Shown: positions 1 through 8,150 of the stretch, in pieces
How positions within the stretch are numbered: position 1 is the stretch's first letter
How the letters are laid out: every line of letters starts with the position of its first letter
NCBI GenBank assembly: GCA_046348995.1
Contig: JAXMDB010000005.1
Location: 310,001 to 374,000 of the forward strand
Reading direction: 5' to 3'
Length of the DNA stretch: 64,000 nt
From: JANNSX01 sp046348995
GTDB taxonomy: Bacteria; Pseudomonadota; Alphaproteobacteria; Rhizobiales; Hyphomicrobiaceae
Translations under genes and position numbers: made by a program
The notes under the pieces: generated by a model
Databases searched by the model: none
What the model was told of the DNA's origin: nothing
What the model saw: only the letters and a program-made list of their open reading frames with translations

Positions 1-2
1 GG

Positions 3-740
3 CCGGAGAAGCGCAACTGTCTCGACGAGGCGCTCTTGTCGGCCCTGCAGCTGGCGCTCGTGCGGCTGACGGCACATCGCGACGTGCATGCGATCGTCAT
101 TGCCGCCAGCGGTCCGGTGTTCTGCGCGGGGCACGACCTCAAGGAGCTCACCAGCCATCGCAAGGACAGCGACGGTGGGCGCGCCTATTTCGAGAAGATC
201 ATGGGCCAGTGCTCGACGCTGATGCAGGCGATCATGAAGTGCCCGAAGCCGGTCATCGCGGCCGTGCAGGGGATGGCGACGGCCGCCGGCTGCCAGCTCG
301 TCGCCACCTGCGATCTCGCCATCGCCGCCGATACCGCGAGCTTCTGCACACCGGGCGTCAACATCGGCTTGTTCTGCTCGACGCCCATGGTGGCGCTTTC
401 GCGCAATCTGCCGCGCAAGGTCGCCATGGAGATGCTGCTGCTCGGCGAAACCATCGCCGCCGCCGAAGCCGCCGCCTACGGCCTCGTCAATCGCGTCGTG
501 CCAGCCGGCAAAGTGATGGAGGAAGCGATGGCGATGGCCAACCGCATCGCCTCGCGCTCGCCCATCGCCGTCGAGATCGGCAAAGAGGCGTTCTATGCCC
601 AGACCGAGCTCGGCGTCGCACAGGCCTACAGCTACGCCAGCGAGGTCATGGTGCACAATATGCTGATGTCGGAAGCGCAAGAGGGCATTGCGGCGTTCAT
701 CGAGAAGCGTCAACCGCAATGGCCGAGCATCGCCTCATGA
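3..740 (+). CDS. Crotonase-superfamily protein, enoyl-CoA hydratase-like (5' partial)
   Basis: The reading frame is open to the window edge and begins PEKRN, a typical crotonase N-terminus, so the true start lies upstream. The two oxyanion-hole segments are visible (FCAGHDL and QGMATAAGCQL). The two acidic catalytic residues of classical enoyl-CoA hydratase are not: the GxxCE position reads GCQL and the PEI position reads PGV. The closest family I can recall is the ECHDC3-like branch, matching the GLFCSTP and PRKVAMEML segments. Acyl-CoA binding is likely, but true hydratase activity is doubtful. The stop codon overlaps the next start (ATGA), so it is probably co-transcribed with the glyoxalase-fold gene. 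Confidence 0.85.
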   Translation, partial: PEKRNCLDEALLSALQLALVRLTAHRDVHAIVIAASGPVFCAGHDLKELTSHRKDSDGGRAYFEKIMGQCSTLMQAIMKCPKPVIAAVQGMATAAGCQLVATCDLAIAADTASFCTPGVNIGLFCSTPMVALSRNLPRKVAMEMLLLGETIAAAEAAAYGLVNRVVPAGKVMEEAMAMANRIASRSPIAVEIGKEAFYAQTELGVAQAYSYASEVMVHNMLMSEAQEGIAAFIEKRQPQWPSIAS

Positions 741-1168
741 TGGAGCCCCGCCTCACCCTCGTGACCTTGGGCGTCGCCGACGTCGCCCGTGCCAAAGCGT
801 TTTATACGGCGCTCGGGTTCAAGGCCTCGGGCTTCGAAAATCCACACGTTGCCTTCTTCGAGGCGGGCGGCGTCGCGCTCGGATTGTTCGGCAGGGAGGC
901 GCTCGCCGATGACGCGAGAGTCAGTGCGGCCGGCTCCGGCTTCCGCGCCATCTCCCTCGCTCACAACACCCGTACCGAGGCGGAGGTCGACGCGGTTCTG
1001 GCCCATGCGGTTGCGTGCGGCGCAACCCTGATCAAGCCCGCCGAGAAGGTGTTCTGGGGCGGCTACTCGGGCTATTTTGCCGATCTGGACGGCCATCTCT
1101 GGGAGGTCGCCTACAATCCGGGTTTTCCTCTCGACGCAGCGGGGCATCTGACGCTGCCGAAAGCGTGA
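737..1168 (+). CDS. VOC (glyoxalase-fold) family protein
   Basis: This 143-residue protein has the vicinal-oxygen-chelate pattern: an opening beta strand LTLVTLGVADVARAKAFY, a central FFEAGGVALGLF strand and a C-terminal DLDGHLWEVAYNPGF segment that supplies the usual metal-site glutamate. The start ATG overlaps the upstream stop, which fixes it; a second ATG follows directly. VOC proteins include glyoxalases, dioxygenases and resistance proteins, and the substrate cannot be told here. It is part of a compact run of small metabolic genes (crotonase, VOC, CoA-binding). Confidence 0.85.
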   Translation: MMEPRLTLVTLGVADVARAKAFYTALGFKASGFENPHVAFFEAGGVALGLFGREALADDARVSAAGSGFRAISLAHNTRTEAEVDAVLAHAVACGATLIKPAEKVFWGGYSGYFADLDGHLWEVAYNPGFPLDAAGHLTLPKA

Positions 1169-1171
1169 CGC

Positions 1172-1690
1172 ATGAACCACGACAGCTATTCCGAGGACTA
1201 CATCCGCGGCGTGCTCAACAAGGTGCGCACGATCGCCCTCGTCGGCGCCTCCAATAATGCCGTCCGGCCCTCCTACTTCGTGCTGAAGTACATGCTGGCG
1301 AAGGGCTATCATGTGATCCCCGTCAATCCGGGGCTCGCCGGTCAGGAGATCCTCGGGCAGCGCGTCTACGCGAGCTTGAAAGACATCCCCGAGCCGGTCG
1401 ACATGGTGGATGTTTTTCGCAACTCGGAAGCAGCCCTCGAGATCACGAAGGACGCCATCGCCATCGGGGCGAAGGTCGTGTGGATGCAACTGTCCGTCCG
1501 CAACGACGAGGCGGCGAAGCTTGCCGAAGCGGCCGGCCTCGATGTCGTGATGGATCGCTGCCCGAAGATCGAGTACGGCCGTCTCTCCGGCGAAATCGGC
1601 TGGGCAGGTGTGAATTCTGGAACGCTCTCGAGCCGGCGCACGGTGCTAGGACCGACGGGCCAGAGTCTCGCGCTCGGCGATAAACACTAA
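1172..1690 (+). CDS. CoA-binding domain protein (YccU type)
   Basis: A 172-residue single-domain Rossmann protein. The N-terminal TIALVGASNNAVRPS loop is the nucleotide/CoA-binding motif of the CoA_binding_2 family, followed by KGYHVIPVNPG and, later, the conserved VVMDRCPKIEY segment. It starts three bases after the preceding stop, so it belongs to the same transcript. Family members resemble the alpha subunit of succinyl-CoA synthetase but are stand-alone and mostly uncharacterised. About 25 residues at the C-terminus extend past the conserved domain and look disordered. Confidence 0.85.
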   Translation: MNHDSYSEDYIRGVLNKVRTIALVGASNNAVRPSYFVLKYMLAKGYHVIPVNPGLAGQEILGQRVYASLKDIPEPVDMVDVFRNSEAALEITKDAIAIGAKVVWMQLSVRNDEAAKLAEAAGLDVVMDRCPKIEYGRLSGEIGWAGVNSGTLSSRRTVLGPTGQSLALGDKH

Positions 1691-1708
1691 GAGCCCACGG
1701 GGAGGATC

Positions 1709-2362
1709 ATGTCACAGGCATTGACGTTCGATGTTGCCGGCAAGGGTCGGGTGGCTGTTGCCGCCGATACGCTCGTGTTCGCAGGCTTCGCGAGCCGCGA
1801 TCCGGCGGTGGCCGAGCACCACCGCCAGGAGCTGAAGGAGAAGGGCGTCGTGGTGCCGGACAAGATTCCGGTTTGCTATGTCGGCGTGCCGGAAACGCTG
1901 ACGCAGGCCGCGTCGATCGAGACCAAGGGCCGGCCGCTCATGGGTGAGGTCGAGTTCGTCGTCGTTCAATCGCCGTCGGGTCTTCTCGTGACGACGGGCG
2001 TCGACCTCTTCGACGAGGTGCTCGAGCTCACCGACATCGAGGGCTCCAAGAACCTGTCGGCGACGCCGATCGCGGCGCGCGCACTACTGCTCTCCGATGT
2101 TGCGAAGGACTGGGACAGTTTCAAGCTCTGGATGCGCTGCGACGGCCGCCTCGTGCAGGAGGGGAGCGTCTCCAAGATGGTGGAGCCGCAGACGTTGATC
2201 GAATTGGCGGCACCGGCCCGCACGGCCTCGACGAAGGGGCTCACGGTCTATTCCGGCTCGATGCCCTACATCGAGGCGCCGGCGCCCAAGTTCCGCGACG
2301 TCGAGATCGGCCTCGAGGGACCGGGCCACAAGATCACGCACCGCTTCCGGCTCGCGCGCTGA
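1709..2362 (+). CDS. DUF2848 family protein
   Basis: A 217-residue soluble protein with no signal peptide. The pattern PVCYVGVPETLTQA, then GEVEFVVVQ and DWDSFKLWMRCDG, matches my memory of the DUF2848 family, whose members resemble fumarylacetoacetate hydrolases. The function of that family is not known to me. The start follows a good ribosome site (GGGGAGGATC) 18 bases after the upstream stop, so it is probably the last gene of the operon. It faces the small minus-strand gene that follows, with a shared terminator between. Confidence 0.6.
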   Translation: MSQALTFDVAGKGRVAVAADTLVFAGFASRDPAVAEHHRQELKEKGVVVPDKIPVCYVGVPETLTQAASIETKGRPLMGEVEFVVVQSPSGLLVTTGVDLFDEVLELTDIEGSKNLSATPIAARALLLSDVAKDWDSFKLWMRCDGRLVQEGSVSKMVEPQTLIELAAPARTASTKGLTVYSGSMPYIEAPAPKFRDVEIGLEGPGHKITHRFRLAR

Positions 2363-2381
2363 ACGCCGTCCCGCAATGAAA

Positions 2382-2405
2382 AAGGGGCGCCTTTCGGCGC
2401 CCCTT
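2382..2405. terminator. Bidirectional intrinsic terminator
   Basis: A perfect 10-bp stem with a 4-base loop (2382-2391 pairs with 2396-2405). An A-run lies just before it on the plus strand, so on the minus strand the hairpin is followed by a T-run and ends the small secreted-protein gene. It also lies 20 bases after the stop of the plus-strand DUF2848 gene. Confidence 0.8.
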
Positions 2406-2434
2406 CCCGGCGTGTCGAGAAGAGGGAGCGCTTC

Positions 2435-2683
2435 TCAGGACAGACCGAGCAATTTCTTGAGCTCGCCGATCGGAGCGGCGGCCTCGTCGGCCTTGCCGGC
2501 CGTGCAGGAGTCGGTTGCCGCCTTCTTCCAATCCTCGGCTTGCGTCTTCTGCTCGTCGCTCAGCGTGGCTTTCGCCATCGCGTCGTCGACCGCCTTGAGA
2601 TCCTCGGTGCAATCGGCGAGGGCCGGCAGGGCGGCGGCGACGCTCAACGCGGAGGCGACGACGATGGTGCGGATAAAGCTCAT
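2435..2683 (-). CDS. Small secreted protein of unknown function
   Basis: An 82-residue protein with a clear Sec signal peptide: basic start MSFIRT, hydrophobic stretch, then PALA just before a mature N-terminus DCTEDL. The mature part (about 58 residues) is helical, acidic and carries two cysteines that could form one disulfide. A ribosome site (AGGAGAC) precedes the ATG. I do not recognise a named family. It has its own terminator and no co-directional neighbour, so it is probably a single-gene unit with a periplasmic product. Confidence 0.75.
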   Translation of the reverse strand: MSFIRTIVVASALSVAAALPALADCTEDLKAVDDAMAKATLSDEQKTQAEDWKKAATDSCTAGKADEAAAPIGELKKLLGLS

Positions 2684-3186
2684 GATAGTCTCCTTGCTTG
2701 CATGATCCCCCCGTCCGCCGATCGCCGATGCGCGTCCATCGCGTGGAGGCTGTCCATCGGAGCAATTCGCCGGAGCGGAAGCTTAAGAGAGCGGCGGGGT
2801 AGCGGGGAACCCCGCCGCTCGGAGGATCAGGCGTTGGCTGCGGGACGCCTCATCCCCACGTCTCGTTTTGAGGAGTGCGGCCGACCGGCTGCAGGCTCCC
2901 TGATGTTTCGTGTTGCGGCTCTGGCGCTCCGTCCCTAGGGTCCGTTTTGCCCGTTAGGCCGGCGCCGCGAAGCACCGCTGACGTGGTTAAGGAAGCCGTC
3001 GGATCGTGTCCTGATCGGTGCCGTGATAAGGAGAATTTGCGGCAAAGCGGTAACAACAGCGACATCTGGCGAAACAATCTTCAAATCATTCGAACGCTTG
3101 CGATCTCATTGTGCCGACATGAAAATCTGGCTTCTGAGCATATTGTCGAGCAACGCTCCGGCGTCCGTTCTCGCGTTCGATCCACA
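2684..3186. other. Intergenic region, no protein gene seen
   Basis: About 500 bases between the divergent small secreted protein and the Nudix gene. It holds a strong inverted repeat (2789-2820) and a second short hairpin (2829-2850). The ATG-initiated frames crossing it are not protein-like. The right-hand part (about 3000-3186) is less GC-rich than the surroundings and probably contains the Nudix promoter. A small RNA ending at the inverted repeat is possible but unproven. Confidence 0.5.
2789..2820. repeat. Perfect 12-bp inverted repeat (terminator-like hairpin)
   Basis: Bases 2789-2800 pair perfectly with 2809-2820 around an 8-base loop. No T-run follows on either strand, so it is either a weak terminator or an RNA structural element. 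Confidence 0.7.
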
Positions 3187-3897
3187 ATGATTGCACTCGG
3201 CCGCCATGAAAGCGTCGAGCTCGCTTTGGAGCGGAGGCCCTGGACCTACGCCCTCGCTCAGCAGTCGGGGATCGTCCGGCATTGGCAGCTCGCCAAAGCG
3301 CTGAGCCCCGCCTACTTCAATGGCACCGTGCACATGCTGACGAGTGGCCGGGCGGGCGGCGATGCCTATCGCGGCGAGCTGGTCAGGACCGACTTCGCGA
3401 GCTTCCTGCATTGGCGGGCGCTGGGGCAACCGGATCGCAGCGTGCGCTGTGTCGGCGTCGGCGCCGTGCTGTGGTCGGCCGATGGGGCGATCCTTCTCGG
3501 CACGGCGTCGCGGGGCATGGCGAACGCCGGGCGAACCTATTTCTTCAGCGGCGTGCTGGATGAGCGCGACGTCGGCGAGCGTCATGGCGCCGATGTCGTC
3601 GCGGGAGCGCTGCGGGAGGTGGTCGAGGAGACGGGCTTTGCGCTCACCGAGCTGAGGCCGGCATCGCCCTGGCTGTGGTCGATCGAGGACGGCGTGTGGG
3701 TGAACTTCGCCTGCGAGGTGCGGGTCGACCTGCCAGCTGCAGCGATCCGCGAGCGCATTCTCGCGCACAATGCGGGGCTCGCCGACCCTGAGCTATCGGA
3801 CGCCGTCATCGTTCGGGAGCCCGCCGATCTCGACCGGCCCGACATTTTCGACAATAGCCGAGCGATCGTCGCCCGCCTCCTCGCCCAGCATCCCTAG
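3187..3897 (+). CDS. Nudix hydrolase family protein
   Basis: The 236-residue product contains a Nudix-box core at about residues 140-160 (GALREVVEETGF), which holds the REUxEExGU metal and pyrophosphate site. The first glycine segment of the box is separated from it by a longer loop than usual (SGVLDERDVGERHG), so the box is slightly atypical. I chose the ATG at 3187 because the roughly 100 residues encoded further upstream in the same frame are low-complexity and unlike protein. The substrate is unknown; the family cleaves nucleoside diphosphates linked to another group. Confidence 0.75.
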   Translation: MIALGRHESVELALERRPWTYALAQQSGIVRHWQLAKALSPAYFNGTVHMLTSGRAGGDAYRGELVRTDFASFLHWRALGQPDRSVRCVGVGAVLWSADGAILLGTASRGMANAGRTYFFSGVLDERDVGERHGADVVAGALREVVEETGFALTELRPASPWLWSIEDGVWVNFACEVRVDLPAAAIRERILAHNAGLADPELSDAVIVREPADLDRPDIFDNSRAIVARLLAQHP

Positions 3898-3981
3898 GCC
3901 AGCTTGCTGGACTTGGGTCCCGCGCCATGTCATGCGGTTCCGCAACGGGGACGATGGGAGCATGGCTCCCGGGAGGGGCCG

Positions 3982-4896
3982 ATGGACTATCGCTTTCATA
4001 CGCTCGATGTCTTTACCTCCGAGCGCTTCGGCGGCAATCCGCTCGCCGTCGTGCATGACGCCGACGCGCTCTCCAGCGCCGACATGCAACTCATCGCCCG
4101 CGAGTTCGGCTTGTCCGAGACCGTGTTCGTGCTGAAGCCGACGCTGCCCGCCCACACCGCGAAGGTGCGCATCTTCACGCCCGCCTCCGAGCTTCCGTTC
4201 GCCGGCCATCCGACTGTCGGCACGGCCGTCCTGATCGCCGAGCAGGCGGCGGTGCGCAACGGCATGGGCGACAAGGATCTCGATTCCATCGTCGTGCTCG
4301 AGGAGACCATCGGCACCGTCCGGGTGGGCGTTCGCCGGCGCGGCGGAACGCCCGCTTTCGCCGAGTTCGACGCGCCAAAGCTCCCCGAGGAGACGGGCGA
4401 GGCGCCGCCCGCCGACATGATCGCGATGGCGCTCGGGCTGATGCCGGGCGAGGTCGCCTTCGAGAACCACCGGGCGGCCGTGTTCTCGGCCGGCTTGGCC
4501 TACACGTTCGTTCCTGTCCGGGGACTGAACGAGATCGCGCGCATCCGCACGCAGCCGCAGCACTGGGCGGACGCCTTCGGCGAAAAGGGGGCCGTCTATG
4601 CCTACTGCCGGGAGACGCTGCATACGCACTCCTCGTTCCACGCCCGGATGTTCTGGCCCAGTGCGGGAGTGAGCGAGGATCCGGCGACCGGCTCGGCCGC
4701 GGCCGCCTTCGCGGCCGTCGTCCACCGCTTCGACGGCGCCCCCGATGGCCAGACCCGGCTCGAGATCGAGCAGGGCTTCGAGATGGGCCGGCCGAGCCAC
4801 ATCACGCTCGAGCTGCAAGTGCAAGGCGGGGCCTTGAAGGGCGTGCGGATCGGCGGCCACGCCGTGACCGTGCAGAGCGGTACGTTTACGGTCTAG
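3982..4896 (+). CDS. PhzF family isomerase/epimerase
   Basis: A 304-residue protein of typical PhzF length. The N-terminal VFTSERFGGNPLAVV motif, the catalytic glutamate in LSETVFV and the C-terminal DPATGSAAAAF segment are all present. The start at 3982 follows a GGGAGGGG ribosome site; in-frame sequence upstream is not conserved. PhzF acts in phenazine synthesis, but no other phz genes are nearby, so this is one of the many PhzF paralogues of unknown substrate. It is a single gene between the Nudix gene and the leucine leader. Confidence 0.9.
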   Translation: MDYRFHTLDVFTSERFGGNPLAVVHDADALSSADMQLIAREFGLSETVFVLKPTLPAHTAKVRIFTPASELPFAGHPTVGTAVLIAEQAAVRNGMGDKDLDSIVVLEETIGTVRVGVRRRGGTPAFAEFDAPKLPEETGEAPPADMIAMALGLMPGEVAFENHRAAVFSAGLAYTFVPVRGLNEIARIRTQPQHWADAFGEKGAVYAYCRETLHTHSSFHARMFWPSAGVSEDPATGSAAAAFAAVVHRFDGAPDGQTRLEIEQGFEMGRPSHITLELQVQGGALKGVRIGGHAVTVQSGTFTV

Positions 4897-5012
4897 CCAG
4901 CGCCGTCTGGTATACGGGCTTTTGCTTGCAATCGGGCGCGGCTTGCGTTTAAGTCGTGGCCTCAAGCGATCGGCGCCCGGCGAGACCGGGCCGCCTCGAC
5001 GGATCTGATGGC

Positions 5013-5120
5013 ATGATGACGCCGGCGACAGCACGGAACGATTTGGGCGGCTCGGCTGCTCCCGCACGGCTGCGCGCGTCCTCGCTCATCCTTGGCCTGC
5101 TGCTCCTTACTAGCCCCTAG
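5013..5120 (+). CDS. Leucine-rich leader peptide upstream of leuA
   Basis: A 35-codon reading frame starts at tandem ATG codons and ends at TAG (5118-5120), 115 bases before leuA. Its end reads SLILGLLLLTSP, so six of ten consecutive codons (5085-5114 region) are leucine, including four in a row. The stop codon lies inside the 5' arm of a stem (5114-5153). This is the architecture of ribosome-mediated leucine attenuation known for proteobacterial leu genes. The rest of the peptide is unremarkable. No independent function is expected for the peptide. Confidence 0.8.
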   Translation: MMTPATARNDLGGSAAPARLRASSLILGLLLLTSP

Positions 5121-5153
5121 GTGTGCTGGTCCGGTAACGGACCCGCCTAGGGG
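5114..5153 (+). promoter_or_regulatory. Putative attenuator/antiterminator stem of leuA
   Basis: Bases 5114-5121 pair with 5146-5153 and, inside, 5128-5133 pair with 5138-5143, giving a two-part stem directly after the leucine codons. A ribosome stalled on those codons would cover the 5' arm. There is no strong T-run directly after it, so it may be the competing stem or a pause hairpin rather than the terminator itself; the rival structure between 5153 and 5235 is not certain by eye. Confidence 0.6.
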
Positions 5154-5235
5154 ATCGAGCCAAGCGGGCAACGGCTGAGCCCCATGAGCCAGCCGGCGCC
5201 GGACCAGACAGATCACATCGAGGACGACCCGAGCT

Positions 5236-6804
5236 ATGACCGCCAAGACCTCCACACCTGCCAACCCGGCCCGTGACCACGTCTTGATTTTCGACACCAC
5301 CTTGCGCGACGGCGAGCAATGCCCCGGCGCCACCATGACCCACGACGAGAAGCTTGAGATCGCCGATCTGCTCGACGAGATGGGCGTCGATATCATCGAG
5401 GCGGGCTTCCCGATCGCCTCCGATGGCGACTTCGAGGCCGTCACCGCCATCGCCAAGCGCATCAAAAGAGCGACCGTCGCCGGCCTCGCACGCGCCATCG
5501 ACAAGGACATCGACCGCGCCGGCGAAGCGGTCCGCCACGCGCAGCGCGGCCGCATCCACACCTTCGTCTCGACCTCGCCGATCCATCTCGCCCATCAGAT
5601 GCGGAAGAGCGAGAGCGAGGTGCTCGACATCATCCGCGCCACCGTTTCCCGCGCCCGCAATCTCGTCGAGGACGTCGAGTGGTCGGCGATGGATGCGACG
5701 CGCACGCCCATCGACTACCTCTGCCAATGCGTCGACGCGGCGATCAAATCGGGCGCCACGACCATCAACCTGCCAGACACCGTCGGCTACGCGACGCCCG
5801 ACGAGTACCGCGCCATGTTCAAGGCGATCCGCGAGCGCGTGGTGAACAGCGACAAGGCGGTCTTCTCGGTCCATTGCCACGACGATTTGGGCCTCGCGGT
5901 CGCGAACTCGCTCGCCGGTATCGACGGCGGCGCGCGGCAGATCGAGTGCACGATCAACGGACTCGGCGAGCGGGCCGGCAATGCGGCGCTGGAGGAGGTC
6001 GTCATGGCGGTCAAGACGCGTCGCGACGTGCTGCCCTACGAGACCGGCATCGAGACGACGCTGCTCAACCGCGCCTCGCGTCTGGTCTCGGCGGTGACGT
6101 CCTTCCCGGTGCAATACAACAAGGCGATCGTCGGCCGGAACGCCTTCGCGCACGAGAGCGGCATCCATCAAGACGGCATGCTCAAGAATTCGAGCACCTA
6201 CGAGATCATGACGCCCGACAGCGTCGGCGTCGGCAAGACCTCGCTCGTCATGGGTAAGCACTCCGGCCGCAACGCCTTCCGCACGAAGCTGAAGGAGCTC
6301 GGCTACGAGCTCTCCGACAACCAGTTCGAGGACGCCTTCAACCGCTTCAAGGCGCTCGCCGATCGCAAGAAGCACGTCTACGACGAGGACATCGAGGCGC
6401 TGGTCGACGAGGAGATCTCGACCTCCGACGACCGGGTGAAGGTCGTGATGCTCATGGTCGTCGCCGGCACCGTCGGACCGCAGTCGGCGACGCTGACGCT
6501 CGACATCGAGGGTGTGCATCACACCATCCAATCGGGCGGCAACGGCCCGGTGGACGCCACCTTCAACGCGATCAAGAAGCTGATCCCGCACGAGGCCAAG
6601 CTCGCGCTCTACCAGGTCCACGCGGTGACCGAGGGCACCGATGCGCAGGCCGAGGTCTCGGTGAGGCTCGAGGAGGACGGCCGCAGCGTCACCTCCAAGG
6701 CTGCGGACCCCGACACTCTGGTGGCCTCGGCCAAGGCCTATATCAGCGGCTTGAACAAGCTCGTCACGATGCGCAAGCGGGCCTCGCGCATGGCGGCGAT
6801 CTGA
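5236..6804 (+). CDS. leuA: 2-isopropylmalate synthase
   Basis: A 522-residue enzyme that condenses acetyl-CoA with 2-oxoisovalerate, the first committed step of leucine synthesis. The N-terminal TIM-barrel domain has DTTLRDGEQCPG (metal and substrate site), and HCHDDLG carries the metal-binding histidines. AGNAALEEVVMAV and HESGIHQDGML follow. The last 130 or so residues form the regulatory domain for leucine feedback inhibition. Length is normal. It stands alone, as is usual in this group, where leuB and leuCD lie elsewhere. Control is likely by the upstream leucine leader plus enzyme feedback. Confidence 0.97.
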   Translation: MTAKTSTPANPARDHVLIFDTTLRDGEQCPGATMTHDEKLEIADLLDEMGVDIIEAGFPIASDGDFEAVTAIAKRIKRATVAGLARAIDKDIDRAGEAVRHAQRGRIHTFVSTSPIHLAHQMRKSESEVLDIIRATVSRARNLVEDVEWSAMDATRTPIDYLCQCVDAAIKSGATTINLPDTVGYATPDEYRAMFKAIRERVVNSDKAVFSVHCHDDLGLAVANSLAGIDGGARQIECTINGLGERAGNAALEEVVMAVKTRRDVLPYETGIETTLLNRASRLVSAVTSFPVQYNKAIVGRNAFAHESGIHQDGMLKNSSTYEIMTPDSVGVGKTSLVMGKHSGRNAFRTKLKELGYELSDNQFEDAFNRFKALADRKKHVYDEDIEALVDEEISTSDDRVKVVMLMVVAGTVGPQSATLTLDIEGVHHTIQSGGNGPVDATFNAIKKLIPHEAKLALYQVHAVTEGTDAQAEVSVRLEEDGRSVTSKAADPDTLVASAKAYISGLNKLVTMRKRASRMAAI

Positions 6805-6814
6805 CCGACTTCCC

Positions 6815-6838
6815 AAGATGGGCCTTCGGGCCCATCTT
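6815..6838 (+). terminator. Intrinsic terminator after leuA
   Basis: Ten-base stem (6815-6824 with 6829-6838) with a TTCG tetraloop, 11 bases after the leuA stop. The T-run is short. Confidence 0.75.
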
Positions 6839-7015
6839 GTTCGTGGCCGGACCGGACGAGGCGGTCCGAGGGGGCGCCTTTAATCTTCGTAACCAGCGGG
6901 CGGCGCGGCCTTGCGCCGGCGCGGACGCATGGCCATTCACCATGGCCCTCGTCTGACGCTGACGCGGGCCAGCATTGCCTTTACCTGTGTGCGGACGATC
7001 GAGGGTGCGGGTCTC

Positions 7016-8050
7016 ATGTTGAACAGCTTTCTGGGCGCGATGGGCGAGGACATCGCCATCGACCTCGGCACGGCCAATACGCTCATCTTCGTGCCGGGCC
7101 GCGGCGTCGTGCTCGAGGAGCCCTCGGTCATCGCCATCAAGGGCGCCAACGGCGAGCGCTCGGTGATCGCCGTCGGCACCAAGGCCAAGCAGATGATCGG
7201 CCGCACGCCCGAAGGCGTCGAGGCGATCCGCCCGATGCGCGACGGCGTCATCTCCGATTTCGTCGCGGCCGAGGAAATGGTCCGCCACTTCATCCAGAGA
7301 GCGAAGCGCCGGCTCGGCGTGCTCCGGCCCCGCGTCATCGTTTGCGTGCCGGCGAGCTCGACACCGGTCGAGCGGCGCGCGATCTATGAATCGACCCTCG
7401 CCGCCGGCGCCCGGCGCGTCATCATGATCGAGGAGCCGGTGGCGGCCGCCATCGGCGCCAAGCTCCCGATCGGCGAGCCGCTGGGCTCGATGGTCGTCGA
7501 CATCGGCGGCGGCACGACCGACATCGCGGTGCTGGCGTCGGGCGGTATCGTCAAGGCGCTTTCGGTGCGCTGCGCGGGCAATGCGATGGACGAGGCGATC
7601 ATGCGCCACATCCGCCGCGCCCACAGCCTGGTCATCGGCGAGGCCAATGCCGAGCGGATGAAGATCGAGGCCGGCACGGCGTCCCGCATCAACGGCAAGG
7701 CGGTCGATGTCGTCATCCGCGGGCGCGACTTGAAGAACGGCTTTCCGACCGAGGTGGTGCTGCGCCCGTCCGATATCGCCGAGGCGCTGTCGACGCCGAT
7801 CGACACGATCGCGGACGCCATCCAGCGCATGCTCGAGCAGATCCCGCCCGAGCTCGCCGCCGACATCTCGGATCGTGGCGTCTGTCTCACAGGTGGCGGC
7901 GCACTCTTGCACAATCTCGATATCGAGCTTGCACTACGTACCGGTGTCGAGTTTTTCATGGCCGAGGCGCCGCAACATTCCGTCATCAACGGGTGCGGCA
8001 TCGTACTCGCCAACCATCAGAGCTATGAGAGTTTTCTCATCCGGCCCTGA
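7016..8050 (+). CDS. mreB: Rod shape-determining actin homologue MreB
   Basis: A 344-residue bacterial actin. It shows the phosphate-1 motif (DLGTANT), phosphate-2 motif (DIGGGTTDIAVL) and adenosine motif (TGGGALL). I chose the ATG at 7016 because it gives the hydrophobic, membrane-inserting N-terminus MLNSFLGAMGEDIAID; the 35 residues that could be read further upstream are not conserved. MreB filaments guide the elongation machinery encoded by the next four genes. A 100-bp gap follows before mreC, the largest in the operon. Confidence 0.97.
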   Translation: MLNSFLGAMGEDIAIDLGTANTLIFVPGRGVVLEEPSVIAIKGANGERSVIAVGTKAKQMIGRTPEGVEAIRPMRDGVISDFVAAEEMVRHFIQRAKRRLGVLRPRVIVCVPASSTPVERRAIYESTLAAGARRVIMIEEPVAAAIGAKLPIGEPLGSMVVDIGGGTTDIAVLASGGIVKALSVRCAGNAMDEAIMRHIRRAHSLVIGEANAERMKIEAGTASRINGKAVDVVIRGRDLKNGFPTEVVLRPSDIAEALSTPIDTIADAIQRMLEQIPPELAADISDRGVCLTGGGALLHNLDIELALRTGVEFFMAEAPQHSVINGCGIVLANHQSYESFLIRP

Positions 8051-8150
8051 GGGGTCGTGCTAGTGTTGTCGCGGGGGAGCATCGACGTGAGTAGCGGGCC
8101 GATTCAGTCTCAGACGCGCATGCGTCGGCGGGCGTGAGCATCGATGCGTC

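Noticed and set aside
3982..4896. Phenazine biosynthesis locus
   Set aside because: Only a PhzF-type protein is present; the family is widespread outside phenazine producers.
5110..6816. 568-codon minus-strand open frame opposite leuA
   Set aside because: It mirrors leuA in a GC-rich genome, is rich in Arg/Asp/Leu/Val shadow composition and shows no motif.
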